From: CAYTZH01 sp964442285
GTDB taxonomy: Bacteria; Myxococcota_A; UBA9160; JAFDET01
Length of the DNA: 64,000 nucleotides
Assembly (NCBI GenBank): GCA_964442285.1
Contig: CAYTZH010000006.1
Coordinates: forward strand, 62,001-126,000
Reading direction: 5' to 3'
The position numbers and the translations under genes are program-made. Shown here piece by piece: positions 8,629-18,036 of this stretch (its first letter is position 1; each line of letters starts with the position of its first letter). The notes under the pieces are model-generated. The model did not search any database and had not been told where the DNA came from. It worked only from the letters and a program-made list of their open reading frames with translations.

Positions 8629-9279
8629 ATGAAGAAGCTGATGATCGCCCTCGGCGGGCTGGCGCTCGCCGTCCTCGCCCTGCAGCTTACCGGTACGGTG
8701 GACGTGGCCGAGCCCGCCAAGGAGGCCGCCTCCCGCGTGACCGATGTCGCCAAGCCCAGGCCGCCCGCGCGACACGCGCGCGATCCGCGCGACCTGGTCG
8801 GCGACCCCGAGCGCCCCGTGCGGGTGCTCTACCAGTACCTCGACGACAAGGGCCAGGTCCGCTTCGTGGACCGCCTGGACGCGGTGCCGCCCGCGTGGCG
8901 GGACAGGGCCGGGCGCATCGAGTTCGAGGCGCCCCTGGAGCCGGGGGCTCCTGCGGCCCGCAAGCGCCCCGGCAAGCCCCGCAGGCCGCGCCGCGGCGGC
9001 CAGGGCGGGGCCGATCTCGCGGTCCGCCCCGTGTCCGCCGCGGCGCCCGTGATCGTCTACACCACCTCCTGGTGCGGCTACTGCCGTCAGACCCTCGAGC
9101 TTCTCGAGAAGAAGGGCGTGGCCTACGAGAACCGCGACGTCGAGCAGAACCGCCGCTGGGCCCGGGAGCTGGTGGACCTCACCGGCAGCACCGGCGTTCC
9201 CGTGGTGGTGATCGAAGACGAGGTCATCCGCGGCTACGACCCGCGCCGGCTCCGACGCCTGCTGCGGCGAGCCGGCTAG
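8629..9279 (+). CDS. DUF4124-glutaredoxin fusion protein, membrane anchored
   Basis: This 216-residue protein has three parts. Residues 1-22 are a signal anchor (MKKLMIALGGLALAVLAL). Residues 65-95 resemble DUF4124 (VLYQYLDDKGQVRFVDRL), a small domain common in exported proteins. Residues 140-215 are a glutaredoxin fold with active site Cys149-Gly-Tyr-Cys152 (TSWCGYC), the cis-proline loop TGVPVVV and the C-terminal GYDPRRLRRLL. A basic Pro/Arg linker (about 103-128) joins the last two. With the signal anchor, the redox domain should lie in the periplasm, where it could reduce or isomerise disulfides (inference). The ATG follows GAAGGAG with 5-nt spacing. Upstream starts in the open frame (for example GTG 8434) lack a ribosome binding site. 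Confidence 0.85.
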   Translation: MKKLMIALGGLALAVLALQLTGTVDVAEPAKEAASRVTDVAKPRPPARHARDPRDLVGDPERPVRVLYQYLDDKGQVRFVDRLDAVPPAWRDRAGRIEFEAPLEPGAPAARKRPGKPRRPRRGGQGGADLAVRPVSAAAPVIVYTTSWCGYCRQTLELLEKKGVAYENRDVEQNRRWARELVDLTGSTGVPVVVIEDEVIRGYDPRRLRRLLRRAG

Positions 9280-9388
9280 GGCGACACCTCAGCACCCTGG
9301 TGGTCACGGTGAGCGTCCCTCCGGCGGCCACCGCGAACTTGCCGTCGATGGAGAGCCCCTGGATGCGGGCCTGCCCGGCTCGGCGTCG

Positions 9389-12300
9389 CTAGTTCAGGCC
9401 CGCCATCCAGAGGGTGGTCCAGCCGTCGGTCCAGAGCGGCACGAAGCGCTCGAAGGCTCCCTGATAGGAGGCGGTGCCGTCCTTCCCGGGCCAGCTCGGC
9501 GGGAAGGCGTTGCCGATGCCGATGAAGCTGACCGCGCTCACCCGCGGGTCCAGCGGACCCGCCGGCAGCAGGCCGGGAACCAGCTTGCCCCAGCTGTCGC
9601 CGGTGGGATCGACCAGCGCCGACTCGTCGTTGCTGAGCGCGAAGCCGAAGAACGGGTTGTACTCGTTGGGGGCGCAGCCCGTGGTCGCGCAGAGGACGTC
9701 GCCGTTGGCCAGCGCCCCCGCGCCGTCGCCGGTGAAGGGCGCCGCGTTGAAGAACACCGACGAAACCACGGCCACCCAGCCCGCGAGCACGTTCTCCGAG
9801 GTGTCGAACCCAGGCGTGCCGCCCCCGGCCACGTCCAGGCCCGCCGCGCCCGCGTTCACCACGATCGCATTCACGATCCTGCCGGCGAAGCCGTTCCGCA
9901 GCTGGATCCCGCGGTTGCTGCTGGCCGGGAACCCCCATAGGTTGGTCAGTGGCTGCGAGCCCAGGATGGTGACATTCACCAGGATGGCCTTCGAGAACGG
10001 ACACGGCTCGAGACCGAGCTGCGGCCCGCCCGGCGCAAAGGGCGCGTAGCGGGTGGCCACGTTGCCGCCCTCCTCGTAGTCGTCGCCGTCGCACTCACAG
10101 CCCTTGTCGCCCGAGCGCGAGCCGTAGCTGGCGCCGATGGCCGTGTCGAACGTGGGCATGACTCCGTACAGGAACTGGTTCACGCCCGTGTAGCCCTGGT
10201 CCAGATCGAACGTATCGTCGCCGATGAACACGCCTACCAGGAACTTCCCGCCCACCGTGCCCCCGAACCACTCGAAGCCGTCATCGAAGTTGGCATAGCA
10301 CTCCACGTGGTGGAGGATCGTGCCGTCACCGACGCCGCCGAGCGAGAGGCAGTTGAGCTCGTTGGCCTCGCCGATCTCGTCGCCCGCGTGGCGGATCGAC
10401 AGAAACTTCAGCACCCCCGACCCGTGGTGCGGGTCGTGGCCGCCGTAGGTCGCGCTCGCGACCGGGAAGCCCGGGATCGTCAGGCCCTCGATGGTCGTGC
10501 GCCCGATGCCCAGACCCGCCGCGTTGCCCACGTTGGTGGGTGCCCGGCCGAGAAGCACGACGCCGCCCCAGAGCGAGAGGTTGGCCCCACCGCACTTGTC
10601 GAGCGGCGCCAGCGCCGCCACGAGCGGGATGTCGTCCAGGAACGGCTCGACGCCGGAGTAGCGGAAGAACGAGTCCGGCGGGACGCCGTCGGCGCAGCCG
10701 TCGTCGTCCACGTCGGTCGCCGCCGTGGTGAAGACGATCGGGTTCGTCGCCTCCCCCTGGGCGTCGAGCCTGCCCGCCTGGGTCACGATGAGCGCCCCCG
10801 GCGAGCCCGCGGTCGAGCCCGGCGCCACGGCTGCCGAGCGCGGTTGCCCGCGCACCACGCAGGGCGGGATGATCGTGAGGGTCGCCTCGTTGCCCCCGCC
10901 GGGATCGCCCACGAAGACCGGCCGCTCGAGGATGATCGGGCAGGTATTCGGCGCCACGCCCCAGGTCGTGTCCGTGGTGATGTCGTTGGTCACGAAGGTG
11001 GGAGGATCCTGCGGCGGCACGCCGTGGCCGTTGTGCAGGATCCCGGTGTCGGTCACGGTCGTGGTGATGTCGGACTCGCTCGCGCCCTCGACGATCACCG
11101 TGCTGCCCTGGGTCGTCGCCGTCACGCCGAGACCGGGCAGGTCCGGATGGTTGTTGATCGCGTCGGCCACGTCCTCGGCCACGTCCACCACCGTGTCGCC
11201 GGGGTTGGTCTTCACCAGAACGACGTCGCTGAAGAGGGTCACCTTTACGTAGCCGCCGTCCGGAATGCCCTCGAAGAGCCAGAAGACCTCCACTGGCATG
11301 CGCGGGTTGTCCTCCACCTCGCCGTAGCCCGCCTGGCCCAGGGTCAGGGCGAGCAGGCCGTCGGTCCACGGCTGCGCGTTCAGGCCGGAGTCCTCGGCGT
11401 AGTCGAGGCGCCAGCGCTCGTAGAAGGTGGTCCGCGCCACGTTTGCGGGGACGTTCACCCGGAAGGTCAGGATGCGCGTGTCCGCGTCCACCGGGGTACC
11501 GCCGCAGAAGTTGGCCGAGAACAGGACGTCCGCGGTCGGCGTCCCTGTCCAGCGCAGCACGTGCTCGTTGGGCGGTAGCACGGCACACTGAGCCACGGCC
11601 ACCAGCGCCGGCACGGCGCCGGCCCAGGCCCCGTTGGCGTCCCAGTCGATCCACTCGTGCAGGTAGAGACGCTTGCTGGCGTCGCCCGCGTCGTAGCGGT
11701 CGACCGGAGGCATCTTCGCCAGACCGTTGGTCTTCACCACCACGTCCACAAGCACGGTCTGCCCCGGGATGAACGGTCCCCGATAGCTCACGCCGTCGTC
11801 GAGCTCGTCCATGTCCGGCATCAGGATCCGTCGCATCTCCGGCTCGAAGGTGGCCGAGGCGGGGACGGCCGCAGTGAGCAAGCGGGGCGACATCTGTCCC
11901 GCAATGACGTTGCCCGGCGCCGGGATCGACGCCGGGTCCGGCGAGAGAATCGGAAACTGCTCGGGCCAGTTCGGCAGCAGGAACGGATTCACGATGCCCG
12001 GGAAGATCGGCCCGAGCCACTCCATCCGGGAATCCTTGTGGGTGGCCCCGGGGACGATGTCGAGGACGCCGTTCCCGTTCAGATCCTCCGTGTTCATCGC
12101 GCCATCCTGGTTCCAGTCGAAGCCCATCTGGTCCGGATCCGGATTGGGCGACAAGGCCGCGTTGTTGTTGAAGTCCTCGCCGTACTCGAGGGTCGGGTAG
12201 TTCCCGATCACCATCGGAATGAACCAGTCGGGCGCATCCCCGAAATCGCAACCGCCCGAGTTCTGCAAGATGTAGTCACGCCCCGTCCGCTGGCCACCCC

Positions 12301-13588
12301 CCACGGGCGACAGCTCGGTGACGAGGGGCACCCCGCCCACCTCGGGCGGGTGCAGGAAGCTCGCCGCCGCCTGGTCGTCGCAGAGGAGCGCCCGCTTCGG
12401 GACCCCGACGGGCATCCAGTTGTACATCACGACCTTGTTGTACACGTCTCCGGGAAGCGGAGCGCCATCGGTGCGCTGGCCGTTGGGAGCCACGATCGCC
12501 GGCGGCCCGATCGGGTGGTCGATGTTGAGGAAGTGCCCGAACTCGTGGAGCGCCACGCTCTCGAGATCGAAGCGGTTGCCGGGCACGGGGATGGCCACGT
12601 CGAAGGTGTTCGGCGCCGGATTGAAGCAGATGTCGCCTTCGACGAGCTGGGCGATGCCGTTGTCGAGCACACCGCCGATACTCACGGTCGCGGCCAGCGT
12701 CTGGGCGCCCAGCGTGTTGTCCCAGCCGACCGTGTTGATGCCGTCGAAGTTGTTGGTGCAGCTCGCGGTGCTCTGCATGTCGTCGGGGAGCCCGGCGAAC
12801 GTGTTGAGCACGAAGTCGGGACCTGCCGTCACGGCGACGGAGTTCGGCTGGCCCTGGCCCACGGGGATGAGGTTGGGCGCATCGTCGCCGACCGCGGCCG
12901 TATCGGCCACGCCGTCGGCCCCGGTGTCGACCGCAGGCTGGTTCGGGAGACCCTGCCCCACCGGCAGCACCTGGACCTCCGGGAGCAGGCCGGCGGTGGT
13001 GTCGCACACCCCGTCCGCACCCGTGGTGACGAAGGAGACCGCCCCGGCCACCACGACCTGATCGTCGCCGGCCGCGGGTCCGCCGCTGAAGGCCACACAG
13101 AGCTGGTTCGGCAGACCCTGCCCCACCGGGATCAGCTGCGTGTCGTCCCCGGCAGCGGCCGTGTTCGCGATGCCGTTTGCCCCGGTGTCGACGGCGACCG
13201 TGTCGGGCAGACCATTCCCCACCGGGATTGCCTGCACGTCGTCCCCGATGGCGGTCGAGTTGGAGATTCCGTTGGCTCCGGTCAGGATCACGTTGGCGGC
13301 CGAGCCCCGGTAGTCCAGGTCGACGCTCGAGCCCGGGTCGGCCTCCCAGGTGCCCGCAGCCGCCATGAAGGAGGCCTCCGAGTTGACGGCGGTGATCGGC
13401 GCCGCGGGCACACCGGTCGGGTTGTAGACCCAGTCCACCGGCGGGTCGTCCCAGTGTCCGGCGGCCGTCGAGCAGCAGACCCAGGCCCGGGCCTCCCGCT
13501 CGAAGACGCTCGAGAACACGGAGAAGACGGCCGCGGCGGTGAAGGCGGCCGCGAGGGAGGCGAGCAGGCGTCGGGTTCCCGGCCTCAT
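9389..13588 (-). CDS. Secreted matrixin-like metallopeptidase with GEVED and beta-helix regions
   Basis: This 1399-residue protein begins with an N-terminal hydrophobic signal (LLASLAAAFTAAAVFSVF). Residues 45-400 form a metzincin-type catalytic domain with zinc motif HEFGHFLNIDH (348-358). Between the early strands and the zinc motif is an insertion (about 101-272) of five degenerate 30-35-residue repeats built on TGA(N/D)G, GDD and IPVGQGLPN. CDFGDAPDW (447-455) opens a GEVED-type region that ends near GYGEVEDNP (754-762); it includes a calcium-loop-like DWNQDGAMNTEDLNGNG (491-507). The C-terminal 500 residues look like a right-handed beta helix (FAGRIVNAIVVNAGAAGLDV). The start was chosen at ATG 13588: the stop of the upstream gene lies 10 nt away and GAGGTG precedes it. 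Probably exported and surface-bound or released. Substrate unknown. Confidence 0.82.
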   Translation of the reverse strand: MRPGTRRLLASLAAAFTAAAVFSVFSSVFEREARAWVCCSTAAGHWDDPPVDWVYNPTGVPAAPITAVNSEASFMAAAGTWEADPGSSVDLDYRGSAANVILTGANGISNSTAIGDDVQAIPVGNGLPDTVAVDTGANGIANTAAAGDDTQLIPVGQGLPNQLCVAFSGGPAAGDDQVVVAGAVSFVTTGADGVCDTTAGLLPEVQVLPVGQGLPNQPAVDTGADGVADTAAVGDDAPNLIPVGQGQPNSVAVTAGPDFVLNTFAGLPDDMQSTASCTNNFDGINTVGWDNTLGAQTLAATVSIGGVLDNGIAQLVEGDICFNPAPNTFDVAIPVPGNRFDLESVALHEFGHFLNIDHPIGPPAIVAPNGQRTDGAPLPGDVYNKVVMYNWMPVGVPKRALLCDDQAAASFLHPPEVGGVPLVTELSPVGGGQRTGRDYILQNSGGCDFGDAPDWFIPMVIGNYPTLEYGEDFNNNAALSPNPDPDQMGFDWNQDGAMNTEDLNGNGVLDIVPGATHKDSRMEWLGPIFPGIVNPFLLPNWPEQFPILSPDPASIPAPGNVIAGQMSPRLLTAAVPASATFEPEMRRILMPDMDELDDGVSYRGPFIPGQTVLVDVVVKTNGLAKMPPVDRYDAGDASKRLYLHEWIDWDANGAWAGAVPALVAVAQCAVLPPNEHVLRWTGTPTADVLFSANFCGGTPVDADTRILTFRVNVPANVARTTFYERWRLDYAEDSGLNAQPWTDGLLALTLGQAGYGEVEDNPRMPVEVFWLFEGIPDGGYVKVTLFSDVVLVKTNPGDTVVDVAEDVADAINNHPDLPGLGVTATTQGSTVIVEGASESDITTTVTDTGILHNGHGVPPQDPPTFVTNDITTDTTWGVAPNTCPIILERPVFVGDPGGGNEATLTIIPPCVVRGQPRSAAVAPGSTAGSPGALIVTQAGRLDAQGEATNPIVFTTAATDVDDDGCADGVPPDSFFRYSGVEPFLDDIPLVAALAPLDKCGGANLSLWGGVVLLGRAPTNVGNAAGLGIGRTTIEGLTIPGFPVASATYGGHDPHHGSGVLKFLSIRHAGDEIGEANELNCLSLGGVGDGTILHHVECYANFDDGFEWFGGTVGGKFLVGVFIGDDTFDLDQGYTGVNQFLYGVMPTFDTAIGASYGSRSGDKGCECDGDDYEEGGNVATRYAPFAPGGPQLGLEPCPFSKAILVNVTILGSQPLTNLWGFPASSNRGIQLRNGFAGRIVNAIVVNAGAAGLDVAGGGTPGFDTSENVLAGWVAVVSSVFFNAAPFTGDGAGALANGDVLCATTGCAPNEYNPFFGFALSNDESALVDPTGDSWGKLVPGLLPAGPLDPRVSAVSFIGIGNAFPPSWPGKDGTASYQGAFERFVPLWTDGWTTLWMAGLN

Positions 13589-13598
13589 CGACGGCACC

Positions 13599-14078
13599 TC
13601 AGCTCTGGATCTCGGTGACGAAAGCGGCGAGGGTCTGGCCGGTCTTCTCGACGATCCCACCGACCACGTCGAACTGGCCGCCGTTTCCGGAGACCACCTC
13701 GTACTCGGAGCCCACGGCCCGCAGGAAGAGGACCACCTCCTGGCCGACCTCGAGGCGGGCGTCTGCCTTGGCGGAGGCCTGCATGCCGCCGGCCTCGCCG
13801 CCCTTGGCCTGGACCCGCACCACCGAGGCGCCACCGACGCTTCCGACGACCAGCTGGGTGACGGCCACGGTGCTCGTGGTGATGATGGCGCTCCGGGCCT
13901 GGTTGAAATCGGCGCGGTTGATGAGCACGGTGCCCACGATGACGCCGTCGGACGCCGCCTCGAGGTCGTCGAGCGAGATCTCCTTGAGGGACGCCCAGGC
14001 GCTTGCGCCCAGATCGACCCCCAGGACGAGCGCGAACAGGGGAACGAGGAGCACGGCGAGCTTCCGCGAACTGCGCAT
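13599..14078 (-). CDS. Exported protein co-transcribed with the matrixin-like protein
   Basis: This 159-residue protein has a Sec signal peptide (KLAVLLVPLFALVLGVDLGASAWA) and a mature domain rich in short beta strands (DGVIVGTVL, AVTQLVVGSVG, VVRVQAKGG, GQEVVLFLRAVG, YEVVSGNGGQFDVV). It ends 10 nt before the metallopeptidase start, so the two form an operon. The ATG at 14078 is 5 nt after GGAGG; the GTG at 14081 is too close. Small beta-sandwich proteins often sit beside matrixin-type genes, but no named family is recognised. It could be a partner, chaperone or inhibitor of the protease (inference). Confidence 0.8.
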   Translation of the reverse strand: MRSSRKLAVLLVPLFALVLGVDLGASAWASLKEISLDDLEAASDGVIVGTVLINRADFNQARSAIITTSTVAVTQLVVGSVGGASVVRVQAKGGEAGGMQASAKADARLEVGQEVVLFLRAVGSEYEVVSGNGGQFDVVGGIVEKTGQTLAAFVTEIQS

Positions 14079-14187
14079 CACGGCCTCCGGAGGTGGGTCA
14101 GCTCTCCGCGTTAAATCACGCGCCGACCTCCAGTCGCAAGCGCGATCTCGCTCCTCGCGAGAATGTCATGGGAGCGTCAAAGGCGTG

Positions 14188-15477
14188 TCAGCGATCGAGG
14201 GAAAGCCACCCCGAAATGCGAGGTGTCTCGATGCGGGTGAGTTCACCCAGCATGGCCACCAGCGGCCGAGCGTCACCGTCCGGCGTTACCCGGTGGGGGC
14301 TCACGAACTCCCACACGACCCGCTGATCGCGGGTGACCTCCAGGGCGCGGCCTGCGGTCGACTCGGTGATGAGCGTGTTGCCGTTCGCCAGGCGCTGCAC
14401 CGAGCCGCAGATCGGCGAGAAGAGGTCGTGCCCGCGCTGCGTCGCGGGATACGACCAGCGGATGGCCCCGCTCTGGGCGTCGACCTCGATCGCGCGCGAC
14501 CGCCCGTCGCGACCCAGGTTGTCGAAGAGCAGGATCGCGCCGTCGCCGAGTAGCACCGGCTCGTGTTGGGCGCGCCAGTCGCCGGCCAGGGACCAGGTGA
14601 GGCGGCCCGTCCCGAGCTCGAGGGCCGCCAGCAGGTGAAGGTTGCGCATGGAGAGCAGGACGTCCCCGCCCAGCGCGCGCTTCCCGCCGGTCTCGCGCGG
14701 CAGCAGCCGCAGGGTGTTGGTGTGGAAGACGTCGTCGTGCTCGGGCTCGGCCACGAGTGCGGCCTGCGCGGAGGCAGCGAACGCCTCCAGCAGCGGAATC
14801 GACGCCTGGGGCGTGCCGTCCGGGGCCAGGATCTCCACGCGATCGCCGAACAGGCCGCGTCCGTCCGCGCGCCGCCGCGGATCGCCCACCAGCACCAGGA
14901 TGCGGCCGTTGGCGTCGACCGTCACGTCGTGGTGGTAGAGGCCGCAGCGGGCCCACACGAGCTTCGAGTCCCGGTCGACCTTCACGAGGCCCGAGTACTC
15001 GAAGATGGCCAGGATCGAGCCGTCGGGGAGCAGGTGCGCCCGCCGCCACCAACGCTGCCCCGCCATCGCGCCGTAGGGCGAGGGCGGACAGGCCTCCGAG
15101 AAGGCGAGCCGCCAGCGGTGGACGGCCTTCCCTTCCATGGTCATCAGGAAGGCGCCCGTCTCGTGGCCCGAGACGTAGAGGTTGTAGCCGGGCTGGGCGC
15201 GGCGGGCGTCGTGCCGGAGGACGCCGGCACGGGCGGAGGGCGCCTCGTAGCCCTGGAGGTAGCCCAGGGACTGGAGCAGCTCGGCCTCGTCGGGGGTCGG
15301 GGTCCCGCCGGACGCGGGCAGCGGGTTGAACAGGCCCACGTGCTGGCCCGCGAGCGGGTCCCACCAGCGCTCGACGTCGCCCTCGTCGGCCCCATCATCC
15401 GCCGCCGCGACGCCGACGACGAGGGCGAGCGCGAGGAGGACGGCGGCAGGGCTGCGGCGGGTCACGCGGCGTCGCAC
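14188..15477 (-). CDS. Arylsulfotransferase-like (ASST family) exported protein
   Basis: This is 429 residues from GTG 15477, or 441 from GTG 15513. The shorter form gives a compact signal peptide (RRRVTRRSP then AAVLLALALVVGVAAA), and a TATCGT hexamer overlaps the upstream GTG. The mature protein is a repeated-blade beta propeller typical of the arylsulfotransferase group: PGYNLYVSGHETGAFL, HLLPDGSILAIFEYSGLVKV, HHDVTVDANGRILVLV, NTLITESTAGRALEV, VVWEFVSPHRV. Histidines in the YHHDVTV and HTNTLRLL segments correspond to the usual active-site blades. In this family only some members transfer sulfate between phenols, so the activity is unproven. It is divergent from the membrane glycosyltransferase-like gene at 15617. 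Confidence 0.75.
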   Translation of the reverse strand: MRRRVTRRSPAAVLLALALVVGVAAADDGADEGDVERWWDPLAGQHVGLFNPLPASGGTPTPDEAELLQSLGYLQGYEAPSARAGVLRHDARRAQPGYNLYVSGHETGAFLMTMEGKAVHRWRLAFSEACPPSPYGAMAGQRWWRRAHLLPDGSILAIFEYSGLVKVDRDSKLVWARCGLYHHDVTVDANGRILVLVGDPRRRADGRGLFGDRVEILAPDGTPQASIPLLEAFAASAQAALVAEPEHDDVFHTNTLRLLPRETGGKRALGGDVLLSMRNLHLLAALELGTGRLTWSLAGDWRAQHEPVLLGDGAILLFDNLGRDGRSRAIEVDAQSGAIRWSYPATQRGHDLFSPICGSVQRLANGNTLITESTAGRALEVTRDQRVVWEFVSPHRVTPDGDARPLVAMLGELTRIETPRISGWLSLDR

Positions 15478-15616
15478 GGGGGATCGGCTCTCGGCGGGTG
15501 GCGGAGCCCGCACGATAGGGGATCGGCCTCGGCCCTGCCGGCACGTGCCCGCCGATGCCAGGGCTGCCCGCCGACGCCAGGCGGGTGGGAGGTTGCGGCC
15601 GGAACGGTCGAGCCGG

Positions 15617-17470
15617 ATGATCCCGCCGATGGCGCGTCGAGGGAGGCGTCCGGGACCGCCGCGCGGCGCAGCCCGGCCGGGCTGGACGGCGATCCGGCCG
15701 GGCTGGACCGACTGGGCGACCCCGCTCCTGTGCGCGCTCGCGGTGCTCTGGGCCGCCTGGCCCGCCCTCGAGCAGCCCCGCCTCGACGCCGACGACTACC
15801 GCTACCTGCACCTCGTGCAACAGGGGTCCGCCCAGGGCCTGACCTCCCTGGCGGACGGCGTCGTCGAGAACCGCTGGGACCACCTCTGGTTCGTGGCGGA
15901 GACGGGACGAGTGCGGTTCTTCCGTCCCACGGTCGTAGTCTCCTACGCCCTGGACGCCTGGCTCTGGGGCGAGCGGGTCGCCTTCGGACTCACCCTCGGC
16001 AACGTGCTCGTCCACCTGGCCTGCACGGGTCTGGTGGCCTTCCTGCTCCGACGCTGGCTGGGACCGGGGCTGCCGGCCGCCGCTACCGCGGTGCTCTTCG
16101 CCGGCCTCTCCTCCCACGGCGAGTGCCTCTGGTACGTGGCGGGCCGCACGGACACCCTCGCGGCCCTCGGGCTGCTGGCGGCGCTCGCGCTCCACGTGGC
16201 CGGGCGGGAGCGACCCGCGCTGCGCGGGTGGGCCCTGCCCTGCTTCGCCCTGGGCCTGCTCACCAAGGAGCTGGCGGTGGCCCTCCCACTCCTCGTGGTG
16301 CTCCACGACGGGCTCGTCGAGCGACGCGCCGCCAGCTGGGTGGCCCTCGTCCGAGCGGAGTGGCGCCTCTACGCCGCGTACGCGGCGACGACGCTCGGCG
16401 TGCTGGGGCTGAAGCAGCTGGCGCTGGGCGGCGACACCGGCGAGCTGGTCGCGCCCTACCTGCGCTCGCCGCTCGACCCCGGCTTCCCTCAGCACCTCTG
16501 GCTCCAGGCCCGGAGCTACGCGGGCAACCTGCTGTTCGCCGAGATCAGCATCCCGTTCTCCGGGGCCGCCGAGGTGGACGCCCTGAACCACGGGCTGGGC
16601 CTGCCCCTGGCGGCGGCGCTCGCGATCGGCGCGGCCGTCCTCTTCCGCCGCGACGGGCGCCTCTGGCTCCTGTTCGCGCTCGGCCTCGCGAGCTGGCTCC
16701 CGACCTGCTTCGTCTACATCAGCGAGCGCTATCTCTACCTGCCCTCGGTGGCCTACGTGGGCGTGCTCGGGCTGCTCGCCGCCCGGCCGCCACCGCGCTG
16801 GAGCCGCGCGGCCGCCGCGGCGCTGCTGGTCTATGCCGCGTTCCACACCCACATGCTGCACCGCAAGCACGCGGCCATCGCGGGCCAGCCGGGTGCCGTG
16901 CGGGAGCTCGAGACCCAGCTCGCCCCGGTGCGGGAGACGCTGGCCGGTGCCGAACGCCTGCTCCTCGTGAACCTTCCGGGCGATCTGCTGCGGGCCCAGT
17001 TCGCCCGCGACGTCTTCCGCGTCCTGCTCGACGCGCCGGAGCTCGACGTGCAGGTCCTCACCCTGATGCCCGGGCAGGACCTGCGGCGTCCTCGGCGACC
17101 CGGCGAGCTTCCGGCCATGGGCGCGGGGCTCCGGGTGCGCGCAACCGGCCCCCGCCGTATCCGGGTGGAGGGCGGTCGCTTCGCGGTCGGCGCGCAGGCC
17201 CCGACATTGCAGGCCGTGCAGGAGCACGGCAGCGTGCCCTTCGCCTGGGCGTCGCTCGAATCGGGGGAGCCCCACGCGGTCCCGGGCCTCCGCGCCCGGG
17301 TCGTCGCCGGACGCGCCGAGGCGGCGAGCGTCGTCGAGTTCACCTTGGACGAGCCGCTCGAGCGCTACCGCATCCTCGTCTGGGACATGTCCGGGACCGA
17401 CTGGCGCGAGCACCCCTGGCGGCGACGCGCCCGGGCGCGGGTGCGGGTCGTCGCAGTGTCTCCTCCGTAG
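15617..17470 (+). CDS. Polytopic glycosyltransferase-like (GT-C / TMTC-type) membrane protein
   Basis: This 617-residue protein has about ten membrane helices and a C-terminal soluble region. The first loop, after helix 1, carries Asp-Asp (LDADDYRYL), the acidic motif expected in the first periplasmic loop of GT-C glycosyltransferases. FFRPTVVVSYALDAWLWG and the helices after it match the layout of O-mannosyltransferase-like TMTC proteins. The same architecture appears in the gene at 35583 (DDLHHVVHNP, RYFPVSYLSFAIDYRLFG). GT-C enzymes use polyprenol-linked sugars as donors. The first ATG after the divergent promoter is used (15617); ATG 15629 is an alternative, and neither has a good Shine-Dalgarno. 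It converges on the lipoprotein gene ending at 17480. Confidence 0.75.
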   Translation: MIPPMARRGRRPGPPRGAARPGWTAIRPGWTDWATPLLCALAVLWAAWPALEQPRLDADDYRYLHLVQQGSAQGLTSLADGVVENRWDHLWFVAETGRVRFFRPTVVVSYALDAWLWGERVAFGLTLGNVLVHLACTGLVAFLLRRWLGPGLPAAATAVLFAGLSSHGECLWYVAGRTDTLAALGLLAALALHVAGRERPALRGWALPCFALGLLTKELAVALPLLVVLHDGLVERRAASWVALVRAEWRLYAAYAATTLGVLGLKQLALGGDTGELVAPYLRSPLDPGFPQHLWLQARSYAGNLLFAEISIPFSGAAEVDALNHGLGLPLAAALAIGAAVLFRRDGRLWLLFALGLASWLPTCFVYISERYLYLPSVAYVGVLGLLAARPPPRWSRAAAAALLVYAAFHTHMLHRKHAAIAGQPGAVRELETQLAPVRETLAGAERLLLVNLPGDLLRAQFARDVFRVLLDAPELDVQVLTLMPGQDLRRPRRPGELPAMGAGLRVRATGPRRIRVEGGRFAVGAQAPTLQAVQEHGSVPFAWASLESGEPHAVPGLRARVVAGRAEAASVVEFTLDEPLERYRILVWDMSGTDWREHPWRRRARARVRVVAVSPP

Positions 17471-17479
17471 ACGACCCGG

Positions 17480-18034
17480 TCAGGCGTCCGGGGCGGTGGC
17501 GTCGACCACCACCGCCCGCAGCTTTCCGCCGGGCTCCCGGGCAAAGCCGAAGCTCAGCTTGCCCCAGTCGAAGCCGTAGGTGTGGTAGAGCGGCGTCTCG
17601 GGCGGCTGGCGCGGCGTGGGCACGCTGGGCTCGAAGTCCTCGCCGAAGCGCGCCTTCACCTGCGCCTCGTCGATGGGGCAGTCCTTGGCGAGCTCGAGGA
17701 TCAGCAGGCCGTCGGGCGCGTCCGCCTCCCCGCTGGGCACGCGCAGCTCCACGGTCTCGATCAGCGGATGCGAGACCTCGTCGGAGCGCACCACCACGAA
17801 GTAGTCGTTGCTCTTCTCGGGAACCACCGCGAGCTCGGTCCCGATCGCCTGCGACACCGGGTCGACCTGGAGCGGACGGGCCTCGGCCAGCGTCGCCACC
17901 AGCTCCAGGAACTCTTCCTCGACAGACATGATCGTGGATCTCGCCTCCTCGTCTCCATCCGAGCGACACGCGCCCCACACCGACAACGCGAGCGCCGCAG
18001 CGACCATCGCGGACGCGCCCGTCCGGAAGCGCAC
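17480..18034 (-). CDS. Lipoprotein, candidate immunity protein for the adjacent PAAR effector
   Basis: This 184-residue protein starts at GTG 18034, 2 nt after the stop of the PAAR-metallopeptidase gene. Its signal peptide ends in a lipobox (ALSVWGAC, Cys23), so the mature protein is lipid-anchored on the periplasmic side. The mature domain has the alternating strand-helix pattern of small immunity proteins: DYFVVVRSDEVSHP, ETVELRVP, GLLILELAKDCPIDEAQVK, KLSFGFAREPGGKLRAVVV. No family is recognised. Periplasmic lipoproteins encoded directly after a cell-wall- or periplasm-acting secreted toxin often protect the producer from it. That role is inferred only from position and localisation. Confidence 0.75.
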   Translation of the reverse strand: MRFRTGASAMVAAALALSVWGACRSDGDEEARSTIMSVEEEFLELVATLAEARPLQVDPVSQAIGTELAVVPEKSNDYFVVVRSDEVSHPLIETVELRVPSGEADAPDGLLILELAKDCPIDEAQVKARFGEDFEPSVPTPRQPPETPLYHTYGFDWGKLSFGFAREPGGKLRAVVVDATAPDA

Positions 18035-18036
18035 GT

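Noticed and set aside
5376..9392. A 1338-codon plus-strand open frame over DUF748 and neighbouring genes
   Set aside because: It is a composition artefact that crosses genes on both strands; no motif or start site.
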